In this document: in pieces, positions 29,601 to 41,338 of the stretch
Layout of the letters: each line of letters opens with the position of its first letter
Position numbering within the stretch: the first letter of the stretch is position 1
From: Branchiostoma floridae
Taxonomy: Eukaryota > Chordata > Leptocardii > Amphioxiformes > Branchiostomatidae
NCBI RefSeq assembly: GCF_000003815.2
Contig: NC_049995.1
Location: 1,724,632 to 1,788,631, forward strand
Length of the DNA: 64,000 nt
Reading direction: 5' to 3'
Notes under the pieces: model-generated
Databases searched by the model: none
What the model was told of the DNA's origin: nothing
What the model saw: the letters and a program-made list of their open reading frames with translations, nothing else
Position numbers and translations under genes: made by a program

Positions 29601-32600
29601 ACTTTCCATTCTCACACAAACAGTGTACATCTTTAATGTCAGAAGATAATAATTCTCCTTCTGATGGCCCAAAATCACCAGTTAAAAAGTTTTTCTTCCC
29701 AACCTCCACTTGTTATGTTTGGTTTGTCTCAAATTTCTGGACAAGACACATTTGAATCTGTGTTGACTTTGAGTTTATTGTATACATGTAATTGACAATT
29801 AGTTATACAGAAATTTTGTATTCTGAGTCTGACTCAACATTATATTTATTGTTGTAATACATACTTCCTACTTGGGACCATCCATCCTCACTTCGGGACG
29901 ATTGGAATTTATTTTTGGGAACACTTCTGGGACAGTAGGGGAAAAAGTTAATTTCGAGGCCTGATCAAGTCAGCCAAGACTTAGAGAAGCACATATATTC
30001 AAATGTAAAGAAGACCTCACTTTGTCTAGATTTTAATTAATGCCAAAGTGGACGATCAATGTTTCTTCTAAAAATTAACTGATACCATATTTTCAAGACA
30101 ACAAACTGGCGGTGATTGTATGCTGAAAGGGTTGTCTTCAGTTTTATAAATTCGATTAAGCACGTCAAAATGGTTGTATCCTTCGCACAGATAAACCCTA
30201 TCTCATTTCCCTATACCTCTCCTTTCTTAAATCAAAGCTATCTGCCACAGTATCCAGGTGACACGCTAGGCACCCTCCCACTCAGGGTTGATTATCACGA
30301 CAATGCCTTACGATATCACCCCTGACAATTCAGCCACAGAAAATGGGTATTAGGGGCGACTTACATATGGATATTAATGAGCTTGCCTGATTTGTCGGAT
30401 TGCAAGTTTCAAACAATAAGGGTACATCCCGGCGTGCACAAATTCTGTTTATTTTCGCGTGATGATAATGTTGTTTTCGTATGTTAGGTCGGTATACGGT
30501 GATGCTGTGGTTACCCTATACGTACAGAACCAACAAATCTTAAATTTGGTACCTAATTAAGACGTCTGGACTCTGAAAGAACTGTTAAACGTTATGCCGG
30601 TACTGTTACCTTGCTCTTGAATGTTAATGAGTGACCTTATATGGAGCCTTTAGACAACAAAAAGGCATTTCTCTGATGGGTTGACAGTTGGTTAGGAGTC
30701 ATGCCCCTAATACCCGTTTTGTGTGGCTGAATTGTCAGGGGTGATATCGTAAGGCATTGCTGGGATAGTCAACCCTGAGTGGGAGGGTGACGTTAACCAA
30801 TACCTCCACTTTTATGGAGGTAATAAGCACATGCATTTGTTGGATACAGTGACCTGAACTCTGAATGGCAATAGCTGTAGCCTCTACAATAGAATGATGG
30901 AAAGCCTATCTCCCTACCCCATCCTTCCTCCCTCTCAATAGGCCATTATGGTGGTGTGGGTCTATGTGACTACTCAGCCAGCAAGTTTGGAGCAGTGGGG
31001 TTTGAAGAGTGTCTGCGGTATGAAATAAGGCGAACTGGAAAGCAGGGCATCTACACGACAGCAGCCTACCCGTGGATCATAAGTACAGGAATGTTTGAAG
31101 GATTTACTCCAAAGTAAGGCAATGAGAAAATGTCTCCCCATGTACACCCCTACCTGTGTCTAATTCCATCCTGTACATTCTCACCCTTACATCCATTAAG
31201 TATTGTAAAGCATTATCTCTTGAGTTGGGCTTGTTAAGGCAACAAGTTTCTTTCCTTTGCAATATTTGTATTTCAGACTGTACCGTTGCCACTTCCACCA
31301 TAATGTGCGATCTCTCAGATCGAATTGAGATTGCACTACAATGTACATGTAATTGTAAGTCCAATATGGTACTGTAGATTACTATTTTGGTCCAAAAATC
31401 TGTTACAGGTCTACTAGTCCTGTTAACATCTGAACATCTGAGTGTGAGTTATCAATAAGGTCTTTCATGATCATTATAATAATGTATGTTCATTTGTATG
31501 TTGGTGTACACCAGTCCTGTGGAATGAATGAACGACTGGTCAGCAGGTTTTGCAACATGAATAGATTGACTGTGAATGGCATACATGTAGAGGCTATGCT
31601 TAACTTTCTTCCAATGCTAAGGTGTACACAGATCTGATTTTCAATGGCCACTGTTGCCTTATTCAGTAGTGATGGGAGAAAGTTTAGCATTGTGCTATGA
31701 TTACTACGATCTACATTTACTTCCTGATGTTTTAGTGACATCCGTCACTCTTCTTCAGCGTCACTAGAATGAACTGGCAGAACAATTCAATACAAGTACA
31801 GCTAACTAGTTTAACATTTCAATTCACTAACTCCTAAGGATCGTATGCAAAATTTAACTCAAAATTGTAAATTATGCATCAAATTGTTCGTGCCAGTTGT
31901 ACTTGTGACGGTATTGAATTGTTCTGCCAGTTCATTCTAGTGACGCTGAAGAAGAGTGATGGATGTCACTCTAAATGTCTGGAAGTAAACGTTTTTTTAT
32001 CCAGTTGTAGAGATTGACTTTTATTTGAATATTGTTTAGCTGGATGTCTAACCTTTATAAATGTAGATAACAAGATAGTATAGAATGCATGTGATCATGT
32101 TGCCTACTGGTGGTTAACAGCTAAGCTGCCCAGAGACCACCACAACAAGCATGTCTCCAAATGTATGGTTGTCTGCGCTATCAGTGTGATATACTCCCTT
32201 ATCCAAGAGCTCACATGGCTTGTCAAAGAGTCATGTGAGTGGCATGGTTATTTGAACATGATGAAGGCTACAGTACAGACTTGTATGTATTCCTGTTGGA
32301 ACTGATTGAACTGTTTATTGTGTTACCAATCAACACAAATGAGCATTCTTTCCTTTTCTATCATCATGAGCGAAAAAGATTTGTTCGATCTGCATGTAGG
32401 TAAAAAAAAACACTACCCCTTTTATAAACATGTTGGTGTTGAACTTGAAATGAATGGCTGATGACTTTCTAAGGCTGAAGTGGCAGCCTCCATGCCAATA
32501 GACTCTATGGCAATACACTCCATGCCATGCTGTCCATCAAAAGTAGCAGACTGAGTCAACCAAAAGGAGAGTCTAATTTTGCTTTGTGGGGTAATGAGCT

Positions 32601-35600
32601 TGGTCAACCAGATCAATAGACATGACTGGGCTGAAGTTAACCTGTCACTACTGTTTTCTCAGCAAGTACTTAGTATGGTGTGTAGAATTTCTGTTCAATA
32701 TATCATCTAACATCTCATCAACTACATTCCAACTAAGTCCTGTACATGTACATTGCCAAGTGACCTGGTGACCTCTATATAAGCACCACCTGACCCATTA
32801 TTTTGTTGGTTCTTTAGTCAATTTTTCCATGGACACAAGCATCTAAAAACATTTTAAGCATCTTAAAGTCCACATACATGTTGACCCAATGTTGTTGGTC
32901 CCCTGAGTTTTGACTGTATCCACATGCCCACAATGTGCTCACATTCAATCTGACTTATTTTGATAAGAAAGAACGTAGTGAATAAAGATATTCTTTTCAC
33001 ATAACCATTGCTTTATTTCCACCAACATGTCAGTGACCGTCTGTCACCTTCCTCAGGGCAATTCAGACATGTTCACATTGTACTGCAGCAATAGGTACTG
33101 CTTACAGGTCCAGATGCAGCCACAAAAGTAAAGTATTTACATAATGTACAGCTGCTTTGTGCAATATTTTACAATGTGGTCCCAAACGTAAAGGAGGGTA
33201 ATATATACATAACAACTGCCAATTGATAATAACAATCACAGTTTCATCTACAGTCAAACCTGCCCGAGCGACCACCTCTTCTCAGCGACCACCTGGCGAT
33301 TTCGACGGAATTCGACCGCTTTTTTCCGGTCCCGATTTTTTTTCCCATTGACGTAAGCATTAAGCGACCTTTTCTCAACGACCACCTGGCCAACGCGACC
33401 GCGACCGGCCCAAATTGAGACCCATAACGACCACATCATTTTTAAAATTGAGGTTTTCATCGATTTTTTTATGATAACTAGCTCGATTTTGTGCCGATCT
33501 GCCAGTTTGCGTTGGATTTTGACTGCCATTACGATATTTTGTTTAGAAGAAATGGGTGGGTCAATGGGGCAGTCTACTGTAATATGGGAGGAAATTTCGT
33601 TGTAAGAAAATCCGAATTTAGTTGTTACAGAAGTTTTTTATAAAGTAAACGCATGCTGAAACGTATATAGCCTCATACTTTTTAAAGAAAGATCTGTGTA
33701 GCTCATACCTTTTTAAGAAAGATCTGTGTGAGTGCTTTTGTCCAACTGTACTGTACATTCACCCGTTGGTAAGTACGCTATCGGGACGTACCGGGCATCG
33801 AATTCGAAAGGTGCACCATAGTTATTTCATCAGATACGGCGATCAAGAACACAGCGACGCATAAAGGCTTGTGTAGTAACTGACAGCATCAAAATTCCCT
33901 TACTGTCTAAAACGTTAGTGTACAAGTATTGAGCTTTAAAACACTGTATCGTATAAAAGCTCGATAAAAGCTTGGGGTTAGATTTACAATGTGCGTGTTG
34001 TATTTAACATTATAGACCTCGCTTTTTAATAATACTGGTTTATTGCATAGTACAAGTCAAGAAATGGCAGCTGCGGCTGAATTGATTCCGGACTTTACAA
34101 CCATCTTTTGCGTACGTGCAGTGTGCTTGCTATTTGCCATTAAACTCAACGGAAACCATTTTTTGCATCGGGCATGTTTTGAGTCGATACTCTTCTCAGC
34201 GACCACCTGTCCAAATCGACCGCTTTTTTCCGGTCCCCCTGGTGGTCGTCTTGGGCAGGTTTGACTGTACTTCCAAAAGTGACTGAGTCTGTATTACCTC
34301 CCCCCCCCTCCCGACACAGTTCATGACTTGTAGACTTCCATAGCTAAAGCAATGGTTCTGTAAAAATTCTCTTTATTCAGTGACCCAACCTGATTAAACT
34401 ATTGACAGAAATGATGATGTAAGTATTGTGATATTATTGAAATGATCCCCTCTCCCCCACAGGGAGGGCTGGTTACTGCCCCCGCTGGAGCCCCAGCATG
34501 CAGTCAACAGCATCATGCAGGGCATCTTAACAAACAGAGAAGTTGTCTTTGTGCCCGGATACCTCAACTTTTTCACATTCCTCAAACCGTAAGTACATGT
34601 GCCCTATACGTCGATGAAGGTTAATGACATCCAGGTAGTAAGATGTGCCAAAAAGCAGTTACAAAAGCAACTGGATATAACAATCAGAGGTTTCAGATAG
34701 CATCTACTACCTTCGTGTTTTACCAGTAACACATGTTTTCTACCAGACCTCCTCTGTGTTACTGAGGAAAGATTGTGGATGCTGCCTGAAGCGTCTGACC
34801 AAAACAAAATCACACGATGTCATGTAACGTTACATGTATCCATTTCAGGGGTCCTGGAATGGAAATTTGCTTGTTGGCACAACAGAGAAAATACTCCCCA
34901 TCTGTCTCTTTGAACTTCATCACATAGAATGGATGAAAATGTGTTTTCATAAGCTTAAAATGACGACTTATACAAGGAAAATTAACAACATTGGCTCCCA
35001 AACAATGAGAGGGACAGAAAAAATTCAAAGCTGGAGACAGCCCTACTTGTCAAGAGTAACTGCATTTTGGCATGTGCCCTACGCTGCACATTAAATGTTA
35101 GACACATGCAGAACTAAATTCATGCCATCATGCTTTTATAGGCCTGGGCTTATTCTGAAATGGATTTGTTCCTGCCACGTTTTCACTCATGGCATAAGTG
35201 GTCTTGTCTTAATCATAAACAGTTGTACTGTAGTGGTTGAAATATTAATTTAGTGATAGATGAATACATAGGGTTTTTTTCTCTTAGTAAAAAAAGTGAG
35301 TCTTAGGATTTCCTTTGGAACTGAACGTTGAATTAGAGCGGGTCGGTAACGATTAACGGTGAATTAAAATGGCTCGTAACGCTTAACGGAAAAAGGCATG
35401 CATATGCTCACTAGAGCTCTGAATGCTGATACACTGTCTAAATTGTGTTTCCGTTGACTTACATCACTGCATGGGTTATTAATTTTTGGAAATCTGTCCA
35501 CTATTGATACCGGTTACTATTGTCTTCTAGGCAAGGGGCTAACTAATACCAACATATGTTTACTAAACGCCTAAGGGCCAAGACATAAAGTTAAACAAAA

Positions 35601-35768
35601 ACAATTGAAAAATGTAGTAGGTCCCAAAATGCAATATTCTGGATGTAAAGTTTGTATTCATGTTAATTTTTCAGAGTCCTTCCGATGGATGCCATGTGGG
35701 CAGTGGTGAAGTTCTTTGGCATTGATACAGCTATGGACACTTTTACTGGCAGGAGGAAGGAGGAGTAG
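23486..35768 (+). CDS. SDR16C-family retinol/steroid dehydrogenase, complete
   Basis: Seven exons join in frame: 23486-23618, 25482-25659, 27649-27793, 28741-28813, 30942-31113, 34463-34588 and 35675-35768. They total 921 nt, or 306 residues plus stop. A hydrophobic N-terminal anchor (about 4-26) with following ARKK suggests ER or lipid-droplet membrane attachment. The Rossmann motif TGAGMGIGR is at 44-52. D69 at the end of beta 2 (LWDVD) predicts NAD(H) preference. NNAG is at 121-124. The catalytic tetrad is N146, S174, Y187 and K191 (YSASK). The family oxidises retinol to retinal (RDH10, SDR16C5/RDHE2, DHRS3 in reverse) or acts on 17-beta-hydroxysteroids (HSD17B11/13). Length and the C-terminal [11 protein letters not shown] and IDTAMDTF blocks fit SDR16C5 best, while the [11 protein letters not shown] start is RDH10-like. 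An in-frame 9-bp duplication gives VITVIT before the glycine motif. Confidence 0.93.
23640..23680. repeat. (TG)n-rich microsatellite
   Basis: Imperfect gtgtgcg/gtgtgtg repeats lie just downstream of SDR exon 1, within intron 1. Confidence 0.85.
23855..24015. repeat. Diverged ATTCGTGCG minisatellite, second locus
   Basis: Units such as gcacgaaccactat, gtacgaaccttatgacattc and gcacaaatcttatgtgat are reverse-complement relatives of the array at 841-1036. Both loci share the edge sequence gcgt(t/a)agcatttgcac read in one orientation. This copy is in SDR intron 1. Confidence 0.55.
24150..25140. repeat. Tandem repeat of about 190 bp in SDR intron 1
   Basis: The phrase gaaatcttgaccctc...aaacgccatttcctgcgtttt recurs at about 24285, 24475, 24670 and 24860, each followed by a caaattt stretch and a gcgatgcccc stretch. 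Four diverged units are clear. The block ends in G/C homopolymer-rich sequence (gggggggcgacgcccccccc). It is not coding. Confidence 0.65.
25482..25659 (+). CDS. SDR16C exon 2 (glycine motif to beta 3)
   Basis: Acceptor ttttaaaactag and donor GTCAGTC bound a 178-nt exon. It encodes [18 protein letters not shown], the LWDVD cofactor-selecting strand and [12 protein letters not shown]. Confidence 0.94.
26205..26345 (+). repeat. GGGCCGCCCTAAGA repeat, copy 1
   Basis: The text tataacgagggccgccctaa...gattttttgctgatcttat... and gtaaataaaccaagtcc matches 54835-54963 in the reverse orientation at about 80 percent by eye. It lies in SDR intron 2. Confidence 0.6.
27300..27490. mobile_element. Fragment of the tacctccatgaa-element
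   Basis: The phrases ggacttcaataaatgtagca, gatatcaaatatgcaaatgag and aattaatgag match the 3' third of the element at 21786-22870 (near 22600-22700). No element ends are present here. Confidence 0.5.
27649..27793 (+). CDS. SDR16C exon 3 (NNAG motif)
   Basis: Acceptor gtgtgcag and donor GTAAGG bound a 145-nt exon. It encodes [17 protein letters not shown] and the helix with catalytic N146 ([10 protein letters not shown]). Confidence 0.94.
27962..28103. repeat. GTGACCGTCTGTC repeat, copy 1
   Basis: gtgaccgtctgtctccttcc, tcagggcaattc and gtcccaaacgtaaaggag match 33033-33197 in the same order. Both copies are in SDR introns. Confidence 0.6.
28118..28475 (+). mobile_element. GGACCTGAACC-family element, longer copy
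   Basis: It starts with caggtctagaggatcaggtc and continues through actcaaaacaatggtcaatt, cttcatgtaa and gtaagccccaaaac. The same order is found at 37430-37790, which shows the family is at least 350 bp long when intact. It lies in SDR intron 3. Confidence 0.6.
28741..28813 (+). CDS. SDR16C exon 4 (catalytic Ser strand)
   Basis: Acceptor gtttccacag and donor GTCAGTC bound a 73-nt exon. It encodes [20 protein letters not shown] and ASIA, with catalytic S174. Confidence 0.94.
29448..29545. mobile_element. CAGTCAAACCTG-family (pogo-like) end fragment
   Basis: The end CAGTCAAACCTGGATAATGA is preceded by TA and followed by repeated gtggtcttc words, as in the complete elements at 33251 and 61060. 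I could not find its other end. It lies in SDR intron 4. Confidence 0.5.
30271..30789. mobile_element. Foldback element with arms of about 87 bp
   Basis: Left arm 30271-30358 (caccctcccactcagggttg ... tattaggggc) is the near-perfect reverse complement of 30703-30789. The loop of about 345 bp shows no coding frame. It lies in SDR intron 4. Confidence 0.8.
30942..31113 (+). CDS. SDR16C exon 5 (YxxxK active site)
   Basis: Acceptor ccctctcaatag and donor GTAAGG bound a 172-nt exon. It encodes [20 protein letters not shown] with Y187 and K191, and the substrate-side [14 protein letters not shown] segment. Confidence 0.95.
31712..31991. mobile_element. Foldback/MITE with arms of about 85 bp
   Basis: The left arm (31712-31795) contains agtgacatccgtcactcttc and gcgtcactagaatgaactgg. 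The right arm (31912-31991) is its reverse complement with a few changes. It lies in SDR intron 5. Confidence 0.8.
33033..33197. repeat. GTGACCGTCTGTC repeat, copy 2
   Basis: This is the partner of 27962-28103, with the same phrases gtgaccgtctgtcaccttcc, tcagggcaattc and gtcccaaacgtaaaggag. Confidence 0.6.
33251..34267. mobile_element. CAGTCAAACCTG-family MITE (pogo/Tc1-mariner-like), complete
   Basis: The element begins CAGTCAAACCTGCCCGAGCG and ends with the matching reverse complement ...GGGCAGGTTTGACTG, flanked by TA on both sides (33249-33250, 34268-34269). Subterminal regions repeat the word gcgaccacctg. Length is 1017 bp without a transposase. A TA duplication with a CAGT... end fits pogo-type elements. 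A second, inverted and truncated copy is at 41739-42607. Confidence 0.85.
34463..34588 (+). CDS. SDR16C exon 6
   Basis: Acceptor tcccccacag and donor GTAAGT bound a 126-nt exon. It encodes [20 protein letters not shown] and the hydrophobic [14 protein letters not shown] stretch. Confidence 0.93.
35675..35768 (+). CDS. SDR16C exon 7 (C-terminus and stop)
   Basis: Acceptor ttaatttttcag precedes 35675 and the TAG is at 35766-35768. It encodes [20 protein letters not shown] and a basic tail ending RRKEE, similar in position and length to SDR16C5. Confidence 0.93.
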
Positions 35769-35843
35769 GCTTGATGATACTTCCTTGTAGTCCATTACGT
35801 TGCAAAACGAAGGAAGAGCTTGCCTTAAGATTATTTAATGTTA

Positions 35844-35849
35844 AATAAA
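35844..35849 (+). terminator. Polyadenylation signal AATAAA of the SDR16C gene
   Basis: AATAAA lies 76 bases after the stop codon. Another candidate is near 36820, so a longer 3'UTR is possible. Confidence 0.6.
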
Positions 35850-35869
35850 TGATTCCATTGATGCTATGA

Positions 35870-37425
35870 GATGGCTAAGACATGTTTCATGTGTCAGTCA
35901 TAGCATGATATATGTACATGTACATATTATAGTTTTCTAGCTGTTTAACATAGTGTACTTACTATGATCTTTATTTCTGTGTAATTTTCTAGAAACTAAT
36001 ATGTCTAATATATAACAACATGTAAGACATCTTCTTCACCTGATCACTTCAAGGTCCACTTATCTGATTGGCTAATTTGTTCCTGCCTAAGTGAATGTAG
36101 TTGGTAGCCATAGTTACTGCATTGTTATCAGTGGAAGCCGACAGATGAAGTGACATCTATGAACTCCTTTTGAGCATTGGTTACCGTAGTCAGGATGAGC
36201 ATAACATTGGTCACTATTATTATTATATAGGTACCTGGAAACATAACTTGAGAAATAAGATGTGGACCATATAACGTTACATGTATTCTTCATTTTGAGA
36301 AGCATTCCACAGTCTTGTTTAGGTTTCATAATATTTGTACACTACTAGTATTTCTTCCCAACCAATTCAATTAATGTAAAAAACAACAACTTTAAGACTT
36401 CTAAGTCAATTCATAAGATAGACACAATCAAAGTTTAATCAAATTTCCTCCTCGCCACAAGTTGAGTGGTCTCTGATGCGGGCACCACATGTACATGTCC
36501 AGTCTGCCGCTCTGTTCTGTCCAGTTTTACACCTGCTCTCTGGCACCTCCCAGGTGTATCCGGCTATTTTACTCCATAAAATGTTTAATGTTATTAGAAA
36601 ATATTTTCCTTAACCTGTGAACTCAACATGTTGATGTATTCATATAGGACCTGTTTCTTGCTCCTTTTGTATCCACTTCTCTCGTCTATGACATATAGAT
36701 GTAGAGTCATTACAAAAGTCACTGCAGTTTTATTGTGTCAAGAAACTGTACAGAAAGTATGAAATGTAAAAAAATGGAATTTATAGAAGTACAAATGGAA
36801 CGAAATATGAAGCAAACTGAAATAAAATACATGGATAATATAAAGTGGGTGGTAAACGAATAGTTACTATGATCTTCATTGCTGTGTAAGAATGTAAATA
36901 TGTCTGATATAAGACATCTACTTTACTTAACTTTGAAGTGCATAATCCAGAATGATTGAATATAAACAGCTTTGCTGTGTTTGCGTGGCTAAATTATTCT
37001 CTATCATTATTCTCTATCCATGATTGTAACAGATGGCTTTGGAAAGACAGTATGTATACTACATGTAGACAGGCAACATTTGCAATTTCAACTATCTCCC
37101 AACCCATGCAAAAAGAGACTATTATGAAGGTGAATATTAAAAACAGTCAACCCCTGTGCGAGAATGGGTTCTTCGTGAGGTGCTTCCACTTCATGTGGGC
37201 CACTTCAAAAACATGTATACAAGGAGACCGGGGCCTACTAAACATGAAGCACAAAGAACTTTCAATCAGCATCCCTGATAATGGGTCAGCGGACAGCCTT
37301 CTCATCGCTAACTACATAATGAACAATTTGCAACAGTGGCACAAATTAAGGACGCCCCAGCCTTGATCCAGCACAGCTCCCGGCATACCTGCTGTGTGAG
37401 GCTCCACAGCCAGAAGTCCATCCCA
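35870..37425. other. Downstream flank of the SDR16C gene, no gene seen
   Basis: AT-rich sequence without a convincing exon. An open stretch at 36956-37366 (+) has no recognisable motif and runs through A/T-rich sequence, so I do not call it a gene. Confidence 0.4.
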
Positions 37426-37429
37426 GGGA

Positions 37430-37790
37430 CTGGGGGGCGTGTACCGGTACAGAAAATTCAGGTCCAGGTCCAGGTCCGGAGGATCAGGTCTAGATCCGGA
37501 CCTGAACCTGATCTGTGAATGGACAACACTCAAAACAATGGTTCATTTCGCTACAAAGGATGTTCTGTTAGGTTGAGTTTCCGACGTCTATTGGCGTTTT
37601 AATATCCTATCTTCATGTAAACAAGGAGGTTGAAAAGATGTAAACAACACTGCTTCAATCTGTTTTATACCAAGTTTGACTGTAGAAAGTCGGTAAGAAT
37701 GACTGTCAACTCCTCTAATCCACTCTTGTTATTTTCGTGGACCTGTAAGCCCCAAAACACGTGAATGCCTGCTCCCGTAGTGCTGGTATA
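37430..37790 (+). mobile_element. GGACCTGAACC-family element, longer copy 2
   Basis: It begins ggggcgtgtaccggtacaga, has the core ccggacctgaacctgatct and continues through actcaaaacaatggttcatt to gtaagccccaaaac. Its order matches 28118-28475. The opening gtaccggtacagaaaattca is repeated at the right edge of the window (63938). Confidence 0.65.
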
Positions 37791-37920
37791 ATCTGCTCAT
37801 TTTCAAATCGGTCCAACTTCTGGTCCATTGATTTTTGGCGACGCCTCAGGGGCTAGCCTAATAGTATAGTGTGTGTCCGTTCGGCAAGAATTACCAGAAT
37901 TGGAGTTGTACAAGATGAAA

Positions 37921-38132
37921 TACTGTAAATGTATTTAAGTTCGCGGGGATTTAATTTCGCGGTAGCGGGAAAAAGGACTTTTCGCGGTGGATTTAAGTTC
38001 GCGGTAACACCATAGACTGCAATCTAATATCATGATAGAATAATATTCGCGGTGGTTTTAAATTCGCGGTGAAGTGGTCACCGCGAAAACCGCGAACATT
38101 AATCCACCGCGAACATTTCTGCATTTACAGTA
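37921..38132. mobile_element. MITE with TACTGTAAATG ends and TTCGCGG repeats
   Basis: The left end tactgtaaatgtatttaagt and right end tctgcatttacagta are inverted. The inside repeats ttcgcggt about seven times on both strands. TA at each end suggests a Tc1/mariner-type target. Confidence 0.75.
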
Positions 38133-38149
38133 TGTATGTGTCAGTAGAA

Positions 38150-38455
38150 ATCACGATCCAGTAGAATCGCCGATTCTCCTAGGAGAGATCCCGATCGGAG
38201 TTTGTCCTAGGAGAGATCCCGATCGCAATCTGCACTAGTAGAATCGGCGATTCTACTAAGTACAGATTGCGATCGGGATCTCTTCTAGGACAAACTCCGA
38301 TCCAAACTCAAATGATGCTAAGATATAGGAAACAGACTGCGATCAGGATCTGTCCTAGGACAAGTGGCGATTCTACTAGTACAGATTGCAATCGGGATCT
38401 GTCCCAGGGCAAACTCCGACCCAATCTCAAATGATGCAAAAGATGTAGGAAACAG
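38150..38455. repeat. Complex inverted/tandem repeat (GATCGGGATCT / GATTCTACTAGT words)
   Basis: The words gatcgggatct, aggacaaactccgat and agaatcggcgattctac recur on both strands at least four times, forming overlapping palindromes. Confidence 0.7.
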
Positions 38456-38511
38456 CAATATTTTTTTTTTATACAGAATGATTTTATTTAGCATTAATGC
38501 AAACCTACTAA

Positions 38512-39600
38512 AGCCCCTGTCACAAAGCGCGTACGATTCCTTGCGATGCGGGGTATGAGCGCGGTGCGTCGTAAGTCGGGGAAGAATCGGAAGCAATGGT
38601 TTAAATCAAGGAGGTTAAAAATCTATTACCTCCTTGTTTAAATATATAAAGCCGTGGTCACAAAGCGCGTGGTGCGTCGTACGAAGAGGTCATAAGAGCG
38701 TACCTGCGTCAATCGCAGTAAATCATAGTAAATCGGGGAGCATCCTATGACGAAAAATAGAGCTGAAATGGATTTTGAACATGTTCAAAATTTCGCTATC
38801 GTCGTAAGATTTTATTTGCCCCCATAGCAGACTTCATTACGGCAATTTTTGTCTACTGATGAGGTTATAGATTTATGAATTTTTAGCATGTTGTGATGGT
38901 TTCAGTTTTCCCTGATATTGTCGATATTGACGAAAAGGGAAAATATATCAGTCGCAATTGCCACAATCGCAACCAGAGAACAGCGCGCCCCGCACAGGTG
39001 ATGCAGACAATTGTCTGATTGCTTCATGCACGTGAGTTTATATTTAGATCAAATCTCAGCTCTCGTCGGTCTTGGGTCAGTTTACCATAATCGTAATAAC
39101 CATGGGGACAACTCGAACATAAAGGCAGGCTATATGAGTCGGAAATATATATGATATAATGCTTATGATATGATTTTTGTATGATGGCATCTTTTTGTTG
39201 ATAGCATATCATGATACGATCTTCGAAAGAGCCTGACACGTAGAGCCGGCAAGCAGGTCGAGATAACCATACCAGTACTCAGGCTTGATTTGAACTTTTG
39301 CTTGTAATACTCTTGTTGTTATGGTCTTTTTAAATTTATTTTTACAGTTAAAGATATTATAGGAAGGTATTCAACAGCTTTGTCCACATTTTGTTGGTTA
39401 AAGAAGCACAAAAGCGGTCAGACAGCTATGCAGAAGAGACACAAGTGAAAAATCATGCGACGCCGGAAAAATTTTGAACATCATCCGATGCGTTTCGATG
39501 GCTGATTTTGTTTACGATTTTCCTGCGATTTACTGCGCTCATCGTACGATATACGGAATATGCCATCGCAAGAAATCGTACGCGCTTTGTGACCGGGGCT
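38512..39600. mobile_element. Harbinger-like MITE (AGCCCCTGTCACAAAGCGCG TIR)
   Basis: The ends AGCCCCTGTCACAAAGCGCG and its near-perfect reverse complement extend about 37 bp. TAA flanks both ends (38509-38511 and 39601-39603), the target duplication of PIF/Harbinger elements. Length is 1089 bp without a transposase. A second internal end-like sequence, agccgtggtcacaaagcgcg, at about 38651 suggests an earlier tandem or nested insertion. Confidence 0.85.
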
Positions 39601-39603
39601 TAA

Positions 39604-41330
39604 CTCATTACCAACTACACTGAAGCCTACTTGTCACTTCTACAATGTTAACTTCACCGAAGACTACCACACTAGAGTCACTTCTGCAACTTAACTCAAG
39701 GTACATCACTTTACAATTGATCACTTAACAATGGTTATTATTCTTCCAAAGCTTTGAAATGATTCAGTACAAGTCTGACTAGTGAAATGTACGACAATAG
39801 GTGTGAAATTGTTAGTAATTTCTTTTAAGAAACTGCTTGATCTATTGACACCTATTTGACGACTTTACGGTTGTTATTGTTCTTCCAAAGCCGTTTTGCA
39901 TACTGAAAATGTAATTTTGCATACTAAATGTCCTCTGATGTAGATGTGTATGGATTGTTATTAGCTGCATTGATTAAGTATAAAATAAAATAAAAATAGC
40001 AATGCATGGTTCCTGAACAATTTTAGTATGATCCATACTTCCTAAATTCAGAGTGGTGCAGGTAAAATTTGTCTGGTGCAGGTAATTGTCAATGTTACCA
40101 GTGCAGGTATGCAGAAAAAAAGTATTTTGAGCCCTGTAATCCCTACATACCGACCCAATTTATTCCAGGACTGAAACAGGAAACACAACATTTTGTTTCC
40201 AGGCCTACTGAGGAGACTTAAATTTCTGCAAAATGGTTTACCTATTCATGACTCTTGATATGAATCTGCAATTTTCTGACTAAACCTTTCTGTTGGAGGA
40301 AAGCTTACAAGTTATAGTGTAGAGTATTGCGTCTTCTTGCTTTCTTATCTCTACTAATATGTATGAGGGACTTACATGGCTAACTTTTAAAGTTTAAGGT
40401 CGGTTTAAGTTTGTCAGCATTCTGTTCAGGACATTCAAGTGGTTCTGTAAAAGGCAATAGAAAGTTTTCACTCACTTTCCATATGAATGATGCAGATGCA
40501 GGTGATGACCACCATTTTGGTGTCCTTATTTGCATTTCAGTATATTGTAACTCAAGCTCCTCCGGTACTCCTTTCATGGAGTGGTAGGTATTTGGTAGTT
40601 GTTATAATAGTGGTTGGGAGATCTTTAACTGTATAAAAAGCTTGAGCTCTGATGCACTGAAATGCAAATTAGGGAAACATAGTGGCAGACAATATCCTGT
40701 GAGAATGTTTCATAGTTAACTAGGGTCAGGATGATCTGTTTTGAATGTACTTCATGTTAAAGATTTATGTTAGGAAAAAGCCAGCTGAGAGACAATTTGA
40801 AATTAAAACTTAATTCCTTTGGAGCACTTGTCAGAAAAGGAAAGTAGTGAAAGGTAAGTATCTATACTATAATGCTAGTGTCATCCGAAGGGTAACCTAT
40901 ATTTGTTGTTTTTAAAAGCAGGGTATTAGGGCTATCATGCCAATGAAGGACACTGTATTTTGAAACTATTACAATTTGAAACCACCGCCCGTCGACTTGA
41001 TATCCTTAAATGCTTTTTTTTTAAACGACGGGTTTAGGTTACCCCACGGATAAAGGTGAACTAACATTAGATATCCTCAAGCTGAGACAGTTGTGAAGCC
41101 CTGTTACTGCCCATGAACAAGATGTCATGATGTAGATTCTGACGATTATCAGCCTAGAGGGTCCCCTTCATCCGTGTTCTCCTAAAAGTCGTCCTGACAT
41201 TGATTTGTGACAGGCTGTCTTGTTCCATCACAGGTCGTTGGCTTTGATATTTGGATGTCCTTACATTAACCCAGCATCGCTGCTGGCCTGATTCCAGAAG
41301 TGCTTTCCCTCCGGCCACGTCTGGCTGCTC
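39604..41330. other. Intergenic, no gene seen
   Basis: It contains a GCAGGTA-word repeat at 40040-40140 related to positions 1-65. No exon or element boundary is otherwise supported. Confidence 0.4.
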
Positions 41331-41338
41331 GTATGAAA

